Shown one piece after another: positions 1 through 9,100 of a stretch of DNA of 32,007 bases. The first letter of the stretch is position 1. Each line of letters begins with the position of its first letter. Source of the DNA: Akkermansia sp. Its GTDB lineage: Bacteria; Verrucomicrobiota; Verrucomicrobiia; Verrucomicrobiales; Akkermansiaceae. The notes beneath the pieces were generated by a model that had not been told where the DNA came from, ran no database searches, and was given only the letters and a program-made list of their open reading frames with translations. Where the stretch lies: the NCBI GenBank assembly GCA_030531305.1, contig JAUNNT010000027.1, forward strand, positions 1 through 32,007, in the 5' to 3' direction. Both the position numbers and the translations under genes were made by a program.

Positions 1-1
1 G

Positions 2-3000
2 TACGCCCTCGCCAGCGGCGTGAGCGGGCTCGGCCTGGTGCTGGACGACTCGTGGACCGGCACGGTCTCCTTCACCGAGGCCCAGCTCACCACGCTTGGC
101 GGCTCTTGGAAGTCCGGCTCCACCGTGAGCCTCACCGGCGTCACGGGCAGCCTGAGCAGCGACCTCATTGAAGGCAAGGTGGTTCTGAAGAAGGGCACGG
201 GCGACTGGGGATTCGGCCAGACCGAAACCTCCGGCACCCAGTACACGAACCTGGAAAACACCCTGACCGGTGACGGCAACCTGGGCGTGAAGAGCGGCAG
301 CGTGGACAGCACCTTCAACCTGAACGGCAACATCGACGGCTGGACCGGCAACTTCATCGTGGCCACCGATGCCGACACCGATTTGAACCTCGGCGGCAGC
401 GGCCCCAAGACCGTGCATGGCACCGTGGGCGGTTCCAACCTGGTGGTGAACGTGAACGCCGACACCACCTTCGAGGGTGCGCTGAACGTTGCCGAAATCA
501 ACGTGAACGACTCCAAGACGGCCACCCTGAAGGCCGACAGCACCGCAGACCGGGTGGATACCTCTAATGGCTCCCTGAAGGTGGACAACGGCAAGACGCT
601 GACCGTGACCGGCTTCACGGGTCCCGAGGGCCTCAAGCTGGGTGCGGGAGCTTCCATCGTGCTGCAGGGCACCGCCTACATGGGCGGTGAGGATTACGGC
701 TACGTGGGCGGCACCGTTGCGAACAGTGAAGGCACCGACCAGGACGTGACCATCCACAACGCCAACATCACCGTGACGGGCACCACGCTGCGCGTGAACG
801 GCGGCTCGGGCTTCACCGTGGACAACAAGCTGGTGAACGCCACGCTCGCCGTAGAGAACGGCCTGCCGTCCACCGTGACCCTGAACAACGTGCAGGACTC
901 CCTGGAGGTTGCGGGCAACCTGGAAATCGGCCCCGGCGGCTTGCTCAAGGTGGCCAACGACGGCTCCAAGCAGACGCTGAACATCAGCGACGGCACCACG
1001 CTGACGCTGGCCAACGACACCACGCTTGACGCCGACCTGACGCTCAACCGCGGCGCGACCCTGAAGCTGGACTACAACATGGGCTCCCCTGTGGCAACGA
1101 CGCTCAACGGCGGCGGCCTGACGCTCTACAAGGGCCTGACGCTCTCCGGCGACCTGTACGAGACGCTGAAGGGGCTCTCCGTGGAGGGCGAATCCGTGAC
1201 GCTGTTCAGCAACGTGAACACGATTGTGTTCGACGGTGCCACAACCGCCACCGTGGATGCCAGCACCTACTTCACCAACCTGCTGGACCTGGAGGGCGAC
1301 TTCACGTTCAACTACGATGAAGGCCTGCTGTCCATCGTGTACTCCGAATCCTCCTCACGCCAGCTGGTGTGGGACGGCACGGACGCCGAGCACCGCTGGG
1401 TGGCCTACGAGCCTGAGACCATCACCCCCGAGGTGAAGGACTGGTACCAGCCGAGCACGGAAACGGAAACCCACTTCGTGCAGGGCGACACCGCCACCTT
1501 CGGCGCCGACGCTGATATCAAGGTGGTGAACCTCTCCGCAGGGGAGACCACCGCCAAGATGGTGACGATCAAGGAATCCGCGGACTACGAGTTCGTGGCC
1601 GACGCGGCGGGCAGCAAGCTGAGCGCCACCCGCTTCGAGGTGAAGGAGGGCGCCACGCTGAGCAAGTCCGGCGCCGGCACGCTCATCCTGGAGATCGGCG
1701 AGAATGTCACCGTGGACGCCGCGGGCCTTTTCGTGGACGAGGGCGAACTCGTCATCGGCACGGCGGAAATGCCCGGCAAGCTGGCGATTGACAACGGCGG
1801 CGTCATGGAGATTGCGGAGGGCGCCACGCTGCGCACGGCCGCGCTCCAGGACAGCGAAGGCTCCCTCATTGCGGTGTGCGGCACGCTCAACGTGGCTTCC
1901 GGCAGCCTCCACGCCATCCACGCGCTTGAGGGCAGCACGGTGGTGATTTCCAACGTGAACGGCGTTTCCGCCGGCACGCTCGCCATCGACTCCGACACCA
2001 CGCTCCACGGCCTGGAGAACCACGGCACGCTGGATGTCGGCACGCACAGCCTCACGCTTGAGGAGGCCGCCGCACAGGGCGGCAACGTGACCGCGGGCAC
2101 CCTCAACCTCGCGGGGAACGGCAACTCCTTCGGCAACCTCAAGGTCAACACCATCCACTACGCCTACGGCGCAGAGGGTGCGGGTGAGCTGGGTGCCGTG
2201 AACGTTGACACCATCGCCGCCAACGGCGGATTCCCGGTGATCACGCTCGACCTGGCGGACACCATGGGCGCCGGCGGCTCGCTGGCACCCACCAACCGCA
2301 CAAGCGAGGCTGAGACCTACACGCTCATCCATGCGGACGGTCAGACGCTGAGCACCTCCAACTTCATGCTGGGCGGCAACACGCTGGCCCTGCTGGTACA
2401 GAACGGCCTCGTCCACGAGGGCGCGGGCCTGGAGACGGACGGCAGCAACATCACGCTCACCGTCGGCGGACAGGATGTCACCTGGAACACCGACAAGGAC
2501 GTGACCGAATGGGGCTACACCGTGGTTTCCAACGACCACATCACTGCCGGCGGCGACACGTTCAACGGCGTGGAGCACCTGGTGGTGGACGCCTCCCGCA
2601 TCATTGACGTGACCGGGTCGGGTTCCGAACCCGGCCTGCGCGTGCGCAACATCACCGGTCTGGACGGCCGCACCATCACCTTCACCGGTACGGAGGACGA
2701 CACCGTCAACCTCGTCACCAACGAGGAGACCTCCAGCAACGTCAACGTCGCCGCGGAGAACATCAACCTCCAGGTGGGCCTCAACCAGCTGGATGACATC
2801 GACCCGGCCGACTACGAGTACCTGCACGTGGGCAGCGTGACCCTCACGAACGCCGATATGGCGGTGAACCCGGAGGCCACCCTCTCCGTGGACACCCTCA
2901 ACGGCGACGTGAACTCCGGCCTGCAGGGCGTGGTGATTGTGGAGGCCAAGGGCGGCACCTACAACGGAGGATACGAGGACGCCACGGTCATCCTGCATGA

Positions 3001-4675
3001 GGACGCCGACCAGGCGCTGGCCGCCGGAGAGGGGCTCACCGTGATGGGCCTCGGCCTGGCCCGCATCACCTACAGCGGCGCCGAAACCCACATGGACGGC
3101 ATCGAGGGCATCGGCCTGCGCGTCATGCTCAATGACGAGTACGCCGACAACTCCCACAGGACGCTCACGCTCGACAACGAGTACTCCTACATCGTGGACG
3201 GCGCCCTGGGCGTGGGCCTTTCCGCCATCGAGAGCGGCATCACCCTGGATTCCGAGGCTGCACCGGACCTCCTGCGCGCCGAGCACCTGGAGATGACCGG
3301 TTCCACGCTCTACATCTACCAGGCCCTCTCCGACGGAGCCGCGCTGGTGATGGACGTGAACGATGGCGGCTACAAGCGCGGCCTGCTGCTCGCCATGCTG
3401 GGCGCGGAGAACACCACCGCGGATGCCGTGCAGCTGCAGGGCGACCTGTTCTTCAAGTACTACCAGAACCCCCGCCTGGAGAACGGCAGGGTGCTGGTGG
3501 ACCGCCGCACGGACTACTTCACCCTCGTCACCGAGCCCACGTCCGAGAACGGACAGGCCGGTGCCGGCATGCTGGATGACGCCCTGCTCTACAACAACCC
3601 GCAGGCAACCCAGCAGGGCGGCGACCTCGCCGTCGTGATGACCGCGCTGGAGCAGGGCGGCTATTCCCACGCCAATGCCGACAAGGTGATGGCCGCCATG
3701 AGCGGCGCCTCCCAGGCCGCCATGGGCGCCGCCTGGAACCGCGATGTGGACCGCCAGCTGCGCGCCATCCGCAACCGCACCACCCAGATGGGCCTTGCGG
3801 AGTGCACGCGCCATGAGGGCCTGCCCTACTTCAACGCCTGGATCAACGCCGAGGGCGACTACGCCAAGCTCGGCGCGGACGGCACGCTCGCCGGGTACAA
3901 GCTCACCAGCTGGGGCGGCACCCTCGGCGTGGATGTGGACTTCACCAGCCGCTTCACCATGGGTGTGGCCGTCACCGCCATGAGCGGCGACTTCACGGCC
4001 GACTCCGCGGAGCGCGCGGAAGGCGACCTGGACCGCCTGTACGTGTCGGTCTTCGGCCGCTACACGCGCCGCGCGTGGACCCACACGTTCGTGGCCACCC
4101 TGGGCATGGCGGACACCAAGCTGGAGCGCACGGTGGACTACGGCTACGGCAGCTACAACGCCGACTCGTCCTCGGACGGCAAGGCGTTCGGCCTCATGTA
4201 CGAGGTGGGCTACGTGACTGCGCTCAACGAGGATTCCTCCACCTGCCTGCAGCCGGTGCTCAACCTGAGCTACCGCCACAGCTCGCTGGCCGGATGCGGT
4301 GAGCAGAGCCAGAGCGACGCCGCGCTCCGCCTGGGCAACGCCGATGCCAACGTGTTCACCGCGGCCATCGGCGCCCGCCTGCAGAGCGCCGTGGGAACCA
4401 GCGTGTACAACCGCACCTCCATCTTCGAGGGCCGCGTGATGCTGAAGTTCGACACGGGTGACCGCGATGTCGCCGCCAACAACTCCTTCGTTGGCGTGCC
4501 GGGCGGCCGCGCTGCCAAGAGCACGGAGGCCGGCTTGTTCGGCGTGGAAGTGGGCGCAGGCCTGACCATCCCGCTGAGCGAGAACGCCGGCGCCATCTTC
4601 TTCGATGTCTCGGGCGACTTCCGCGCCAAGGACACCGAGGTGAACGGCACCGTGGGCTACCGATACAACTTCTGA
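2..4675 (+). CDS. Autotransporter (type Va-like), 3' part; 5' end outside window
   Basis: The frame is open to the left edge, so the true start and signal peptide lie outside; an internal GTG at 20 is not a credible start. What is visible is about 1550 residues. The first ~1230 are a low-complexity Gly/Thr/Asn/Asp/Leu-rich passenger with many short hydrophobic-polar strands, as expected of a right-handed beta-helix with autotransporter-associated beta-strand repeats. A short helical linker (around residue 1238 counted from the GTG) leads into a ~280-residue C-terminal beta-barrel beginning near residue 1270, with alternating aromatic and polar strands. It ends in Tyr-Arg-Tyr-Asn-Phe, a typical outer-membrane C-terminal signal with terminal Phe recognised by the BAM complex. 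No protease or lipase motif was recognised in the passenger, so the surface function (adhesion is the usual guess) is unknown. A strong terminator follows, so transcription ends here. Confidence 0.9.
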   Translation, partial: YALASGVSGLGLVLDDSWTGTVSFTEAQLTTLGGSWKSGSTVSLTGVTGSLSSDLIEGKVVLKKGTGDWGFGQTETSGTQYTNLENTLTGDGNLGVKSGSVDSTFNLNGNIDGWTGNFIVATDADTDLNLGGSGPKTVHGTVGGSNLVVNVNADTTFEGALNVAEINVNDSKTATLKADSTADRVDTSNGSLKVDNGKTLTVTGFTGPEGLKLGAGASIVLQGTAYMGGEDYGYVGGTVANSEGTDQDVTIHNANITVTGTTLRVNGGSGFTVDNKLVNATLAVENGLPSTVTLNNVQDSLEVAGNLEIGPGGLLKVANDGSKQTLNISDGTTLTLANDTTLDADLTLNRGATLKLDYNMGSPVATTLNGGGLTLYKGLTLSGDLYETLKGLSVEGESVTLFSNVNTIVFDGATTATVDASTYFTNLLDLEGDFTFNYDEGLLSIVYSESSSRQLVWDGTDAEHRWVAYEPETITPEVKDWYQPSTETETHFVQGDTATFGADADIKVVNLSAGETTAKMVTIKESADYEFVADAAGSKLSATRFEVKEGATLSKSGAGTLILEIGENVTVDAAGLFVDEGELVIGTAEMPGKLAIDNGGVMEIAEGATLRTAALQDSEGSLIAVCGTLNVASGSLHAIHALEGSTVVISNVNGVSAGTLAIDSDTTLHGLENHGTLDVGTHSLTLEEAAAQGGNVTAGTLNLAGNGNSFGNLKVNTIHYAYGAEGAGELGAVNVDTIAANGGFPVITLDLADTMGAGGSLAPTNRTSEAETYTLIHADGQTLSTSNFMLGGNTLALLVQNGLVHEGAGLETDGSNITLTVGGQDVTWNTDKDVTEWGYTVVSNDHITAGGDTFNGVEHLVVDASRIIDVTGSGSEPGLRVRNITGLDGRTITFTGTEDDTVNLVTNEETSSNVNVAAENINLQVGLNQLDDIDPADYEYLHVGSVTLTNADMAVNPEATLSVDTLNGDVNSGLQGVVIVEAKGGTYNGGYEDATVILHEDADQALAAGEGLTVMGLGLARITYSGAETHMDGIEGIGLRVMLNDEYADNSHRTLTLDNEYSYIVDGALGVGLSAIESGITLDSEAAPDLLRAEHLEMTGSTLYIYQALSDGAALVMDVNDGGYKRGLLLAMLGAENTTADAVQLQGDLFFKYYQNPRLENGRVLVDRRTDYFTLVTEPTSENGQAGAGMLDDALLYNNPQATQQGGDLAVVMTALEQGGYSHANADKVMAAMSGASQAAMGAAWNRDVDRQLRAIRNRTTQMGLAECTRHEGLPYFNAWINAEGDYAKLGADGTLAGYKLTSWGGTLGVDVDFTSRFTMGVAVTAMSGDFTADSAERAEGDLDRLYVSVFGRYTRRAWTHTFVATLGMADTKLERTVDYGYGSYNADSSSDGKAFGLMYEVGYVTALNEDSSTCLQPVLNLSYRHSSLAGCGEQSQSDAALRLGNADANVFTAAIGARLQSAVGTSVYNRTSIFEGRVMLKFDTGDRDVAANNSFVGVPGGRAAKSTEAGLFGVEVGAGLTIPLSENAGAIFFDVSGDFRAKDTEVNGTVGYRYNF

Positions 4676-4676
4676 T

Positions 4677-4704
4677 GTACTAGGTACTATGTACTAAGTA
4701 CTAA
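4677..4704. repeat. Four tandem heptamers GTACTAN
   Basis: Four consecutive 7-base units (GTACTAG, GTACTAT, GTACTAA, GTACTAA) start two bases after the autotransporter stop codon and lie before its terminator. They differ only at the seventh base. A related heptamer array occurs at 31922-31949. Confidence 0.85.
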
Positions 4705-4720
4705 TTGAACCGCGGATTTC

Positions 4721-4756
4721 AAAGCCCCGTCCGGCTGGTGCCGGGCGGGGCTTTTT
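4721..4756 (+). terminator. Rho-independent terminator of the autotransporter gene
   Basis: A stem of about 14 bp (arms 4721-4734 and 4741-4754, one G-T pair, 6-base loop) is followed by a run of T ending at 4756. It separates the autotransporter from the hisS promoter. Confidence 0.9.
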
Positions 4757-4777
4757 AGGGACAGGGGTGGGAATGTC

Positions 4778-4805
4778 TTGCTTACTGCGGGGAAGATAGT
4801 ATAAT
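4778..4805 (+). promoter_or_regulatory. hisS promoter, predicted leaderless
   Basis: TTGCTT (4778-4783), a 16-base spacer and a perfect TATAAT (4800-4805), followed by GCGCGC. The hisS ATG at 4812 lies seven bases after the -10 element, where transcription should begin, so the mRNA would have no leader. No Shine-Dalgarno sequence is seen. Confidence 0.75.
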
Positions 4806-4811
4806 GCGCGC

Positions 4812-6089
4812 ATGCCAGATGCACGCTTTCAACCGCTGCCGGGATTCCGCGACTTCGCGCCGCAGGAATGCGCCCTCCGCAACTACCTCTTCGACACGTG
4901 GAGGCGGGTGGCGCACCGCTACGGGTTCGTGGAGTGGGAAGCGCCCACCATCGAGTCCACGGAGCTGTACCTGAAGAAGTCCGGCGGCGAGCTGCCCACC
5001 CAGCTCTTCCGCTTCACGGACCAGGGAGAGCGCGACATCACGGTGCGCCCGGAGCTCACGGCCTCGCTGGGCCGCATTGCCGCCGCCTACCAGCGCGAGT
5101 ACCCCAAGCCGCTCAAGTGGTTCGAAATCGGCTCCTGCTTCCGCTACGAGAAGCCGCAGAAGGGCCGCCTGCGCGAGTTCGTGCAGTTCAACGCGGACAT
5201 CCTGGGCGAGGAGGGCGAGGGCTCCGATGCCGAGCTCATCTCGCTGGCCATCGACTGCATGCGCGAGTTCGGGTTCACGTCCGACGACTTTGTGGTGCGC
5301 GTGTCCGACCGCGAGGTGTGGCTGCAATACGCGGCGGAGCACTGCGTGCCGGAGGACCGCGTGGGAGATTTCCTGGCCGTGGTGGACAAGTTCGAGCGCG
5401 ACCGCCCCGAGTACTGCCAGGAGAAGCTGGATGCCTTCGGCATGCAGCGGCAGGATCTGGTGGACTTCATCGCCAACCCGCCCGCGGGCTGCTCCCCGCG
5501 CTACGATGCGGTGCTGCAGGAACTGCGCGAGCGCGGCTTGGAGGAGTACGTGCAGCTTGACCTCTCCGTGGTGCGCGGCCTGGCGTACTACACCGGGCTG
5601 GTGTTTGAGATTTTCGACAAGGGGCACACCCTGCGCGCCGTGGCCGGCGGCGGCCGCTACAACGGCCTGGTGGGCACCCTTTCCAACGGCGCGGTGGACA
5701 TGCCCGCCACGGGTTTCGCCATGGGCGACGCCGTGATTGCGCACCTGATCGAGGCGTGCCCGGCGGCCAAGGCGCTGCGGGATGCCGCGGTGCAGCCGCA
5801 ATCCTGCGACGTGTGCATGGTGCTGGCCGCGCCGGAGATGCGCGCGCAGATGCTCTCCCTGGCGTCCGCCCTGCGCGATGCCGGCGTGCGCGTGGACCTG
5901 CCGCTCTCCCCCACCAAGTTCAACAACCGCCTCAAGCAGGCCGAGAAGATGGGCGCCACCTACGCCCTCATCATCGGCACCGAATTCCCCCAGATGGAGC
6001 TCAAGTTCCTCGCGGACCGCACCTCCCAAAAGCTCACCCCGGAGGAGCTGATTCCCCTGCTCACCCCCGATGCGGGTGCCGAGGAATGA
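4812..6089 (+). CDS. hisS: Histidine--tRNA ligase
   Basis: A class II aminoacyl-tRNA synthetase of 425 residues that charges tRNA-His with histidine using ATP. Motif 2 lies around residues 110-127 with its Arg after Phe-Arg-Tyr-Glu; the HisRS-specific motifs follow: Leu-Asp-Leu-Ser-Val-Val-Arg-Gly near 250 (HisA motif) and Ala-Gly-Gly-Gly-Arg-Tyr-Asn-Gly near 278 (HisB motif). A C-terminal anticodon-binding domain (about 330-425) is complete, which argues against the HisG regulatory paralogue HisZ, which lacks it. The ATG at 4812 gives the expected N-terminus (Gly-Phe-Arg-Asp near residue 11) and sits directly at the predicted transcription start. The gene is monocistronic, with a terminator upstream and a convergent neighbour downstream. 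It is separate from the his biosynthetic operon at the other end of the window. Confidence 0.96.
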   Translation: MPDARFQPLPGFRDFAPQECALRNYLFDTWRRVAHRYGFVEWEAPTIESTELYLKKSGGELPTQLFRFTDQGERDITVRPELTASLGRIAAAYQREYPKPLKWFEIGSCFRYEKPQKGRLREFVQFNADILGEEGEGSDAELISLAIDCMREFGFTSDDFVVRVSDREVWLQYAAEHCVPEDRVGDFLAVVDKFERDRPEYCQEKLDAFGMQRQDLVDFIANPPAGCSPRYDAVLQELRERGLEEYVQLDLSVVRGLAYYTGLVFEIFDKGHTLRAVAGGGRYNGLVGTLSNGAVDMPATGFAMGDAVIAHLIEACPAAKALRDAAVQPQSCDVCMVLAAPEMRAQMLSLASALRDAGVRVDLPLSPTKFNNRLKQAEKMGATYALIIGTEFPQMELKFLADRTSQKLTPEELIPLLTPDAGAEE

Positions 6090-6095
6090 CCTTTG

Positions 6096-6131
6096 GGATT
6101 AGGATTAAGATTAGGATTTGGATTAAGATTA
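6096..6131. repeat. Six tandem hexamers (G/A)GATTA
   Basis: Six consecutive hexamers (GGATTA, GGATTA, AGATTA, GGATTT, GGATTA, AGATTA) lie between the hisS stop codon and the bidirectional terminator. The AT-rich, purine-strand-biased unit stands out against the GC-rich surroundings. Confidence 0.85.
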
Positions 6132-6137
6132 GGAAAT

Positions 6138-6166
6138 GGGCCGCACGCATGGCGTGCGGCCCGTTT
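6138..6166. terminator. Bidirectional terminator between hisS and the ECF operon
   Basis: A perfect 11-bp GC-rich inverted repeat (6138-6148 and 6152-6162) with a 3-base loop sits between two convergent genes. T-rich bases follow on the plus strand (GTTTGT), and on the minus strand ATTTCC. The flanking T runs are short, so efficiency is uncertain. Confidence 0.65.
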
Positions 6167-6167
6167 G

Positions 6168-9100
6168 TCAATGCTGGTCCATCCACTTTAGGAACTCGGC
6201 GGAAGCGCGTGGCTTGCCGTTGACGCTTTCCTTGGCCCAGGGCTTGAGGGGCGCGAGCCTGGCGGGTTTCTTGGAGGGCTTGGCGCCGTTCTTCATGAGG
6301 GCGTCAGCCACCTGGAGAACCTTGTCCTGCCTCCCCGCATTTTGCGGGAAGGAGGAACGCTCCGCGAGCGTGTACAGCAGGGGACGCCCGCCGGAGTCCA
6401 TGGCATCGCCCTTGGCGCCGTGCTGGAGCAGCAGCAGGGCGTGGTCCAACAGATCATTGTTGATGCACGTGGCCAGCACGGAAATCTCGCCGCCGGGCGT
6501 CTTGCAGGTTGCGTTGGCATCCGCGCCGTGCTTGAGGAAGCTCTCCAGCATCTTGAGGTCCTTGTCGGGCGCGGAACTCTTGGCGTTGCAGCAGAATGCC
6601 ACAAAGAGGGGCTCTGCGTTGCCGGACGCGATGGCGTTCATCTGGCCGCCGAGCATCATGCGCTCGTTGGCGTTGGCGCCGTGCGCGAGCAGCCACTCCA
6701 CCCTATCCACCTCCTTGTTCTGCGTCATCTGTGCCAGCATGGTCATCATACCCATCACGCAGGGGGCGTTGATGTCGAGCTTGTCGCCGCACTTCTCCAT
6801 GATGTAGTCGGCGGCCTCGAAGTTGCCGTTGCTGCGGTTGAGCACGTTGAACAAATCCTCCGCGGTGACCTTGGCGCCGTGGTCAACCAGCAGCTTGATG
6901 ATGGCGGGCCTGCCGAGGGCGTTGTTGATGGGGCTCTCCTTCACGATGCTTTTCGTCATGGGCTCCTTGTTGGGGTCGGCCCCCTTCTCCAGCAGGATGC
7001 GCACGGTGTCCGCGTTGCCGTGCAGGCAGGCGATGCCGATAACGGGGAACCCGTGCGAGTTCATCTCGTTGGGGTTGGCGCCCTCCTCCAGCAGCACCTG
7101 CACCATGGCGGGCTTGCCCTCCATCACGGCATCGAAGAGCGGGGAGGACGCATTCTGCCGGCCGCAGGGCTGGCGCAGCAGCGCGGGGTTGGCCTTCACC
7201 AGGCGGCGCAGCGTCTCGCCGTCGTTCTTCTGGATGGCGGTGGACATGGCGGTCACGTCGTCCGCGGAGGCGTTGCCGCCCGCAAACACATTCGGCTTCA
7301 CCGTGATGGAAAGCTTCACGGTGCCGGCATTCTGGACGAGGAAGTTTCCTGTGCGCTGCTCGAAGGGAATCTCGATGACGCCGCCACCCTTCATGAATTC
7401 CTCGCGCTCCCTGGAAGCGGGCGGCAGGTACTCGTCCAGAGCCTCGTGCACCATGGCGAGCACGCCCTGGGCGGCCTCCGACCAGTTGCCAGCCTTGTCG
7501 CGGTAGCAAACGAGGTTGACGAAGCCCCTGCGCCACTGGCGGACCATGTCCGGGTTGCCGGCAATGTTCTGCTGGAAGTTCCTCTCGTATTCGCTGCCGT
7601 GCTCGCCAAGGAAGATAACGCGCAGGGAGCACTTGTTGGCATCCGCGAACGCCAAGGCGGGTCCCAGCTGGTCGAAGCAGCGCAGCTCGGGCTTCTCATC
7701 CGTCTGGATGGGCAGCTTCATGAGCTCGTTGCGTTCCTTGAACATTCCAACATTGGCCGTGCGGATTTCCCCGTGCGGGCGCATCAGCTCCACGTATGTG
7801 TTGTTGGTGGTGGCCTTTGCGGCATCCGCATACAGGCGGCAGACCTTGGCGTTGATGGTCTGGCCCTGTGCATCCGTGTAGGTGAACACCTGAATCTTGT
7901 TTTTCTCCTTCCAGTCGATGACGTTCTTGATGTCCTCCTTAGCCACCTGGTTGAGGAACACCTCCACGAGGCGCCCGCTTTCCAGCTTCAGGAGCACCCA
8001 GCTGCCTTCCGTCTCGGTCTCGTACCAGGCGCGCACAATGCCGCCCTTCAGCTCCGTGACCTTGCCCTCGCTGTCCTTGAGGTGCCAGGTGTAGGTGGGG
8101 GATTCGAACATGTTCATGGAGTCCTCCGGCAGCTTGAGGCGGTCCGGCTCCGGCTGGGCGGCCACGGTGCGCTTGGCACCGGCCTTGAGCGCGGCGGCGG
8201 CAATCTTGCCGCCGGGCAGCTTGCTTTTCTGCGCGGCTGCGGCCAGGATGCCGCGGAACTTGTCCTTGCGCTCCTGGTCGATCTCCTTGCAGCCGAGCAC
8301 CACGGGAATCACGCGCCGTGCCGTGCCGGCATCACACACCAGCAGGGGAAGCGCGGCCTCCATCAGCTTGTCTGCCGTGGCGGCGTCACCCTTCGTGTAC
8401 AGGTACATGGCGTGGCCGATATCCGCCATGGCGCGCCAGCAGACGATTTGCAGCTGGGTGCCGCTGGAGTTGTTGGGCGTGGCATCCCTGAGACTGAGGT
8501 TGATGAGGCGTTCCGCCGCGAAGGCCGCTGTCTCGAAATGGCCCTGCTCCAGCAGGGAGGGAATGGCCCGCCCCATGAAGTCCCGGTTGTCGGGCTCCCG
8601 GCAGATGAAGAGGTACCTCACCAGGTCCGCCAGGGCCCCGTGCTGCAGGAAAGCGAAGTACGACTGCCATATCGGGTAGCCGTAGCCGTAGTGCTGCTCC
8701 GCGATGGAGAGGATGAGGGCATCCTTCTCAAAGCGGCGGGCCTCCGCGGTCTTGCCCTGGCTGCGGGCGTGCATGGCGCATGCCAGGCGCGTGGCGGGGT
8801 AGCCGTAGTACTGCGGGTCGGATGTCATGCCGCGGATGATTTTCTCCTGCGCGGCAGAGTTGCCGTGCTCCATGGCGTAGCGGTACAGGCAGCAGCCGCG
8901 CAGTGCGTTTTGGCCGGAGTACTCCACCGGGTCTGCCGGGATGGTTTTGAGCAGCTCCTCCGGCGCGCCGCAGATGTAGCAGTACGCCACCATGGCGCAG
9001 GCTGTCTCCGGCTTCATGCCCTTGGCAGCCTCCAGCCAGCGCGCGGCCACCTTGGCGCGCTCCTTCTCGCTGCGGTGGAAGTCGCGGCGCAGGATCATCA

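Noticed and set aside
1355..4279. 974-codon open frame opposite the autotransporter
   Set aside because: A composition shadow of the autotransporter; no domain or start context.
4812..6089. HisZ (HisG regulatory subunit) instead of HisRS
   Set aside because: The C-terminal anticodon-binding domain is present, and the long-form HisG in the window does not need HisZ.
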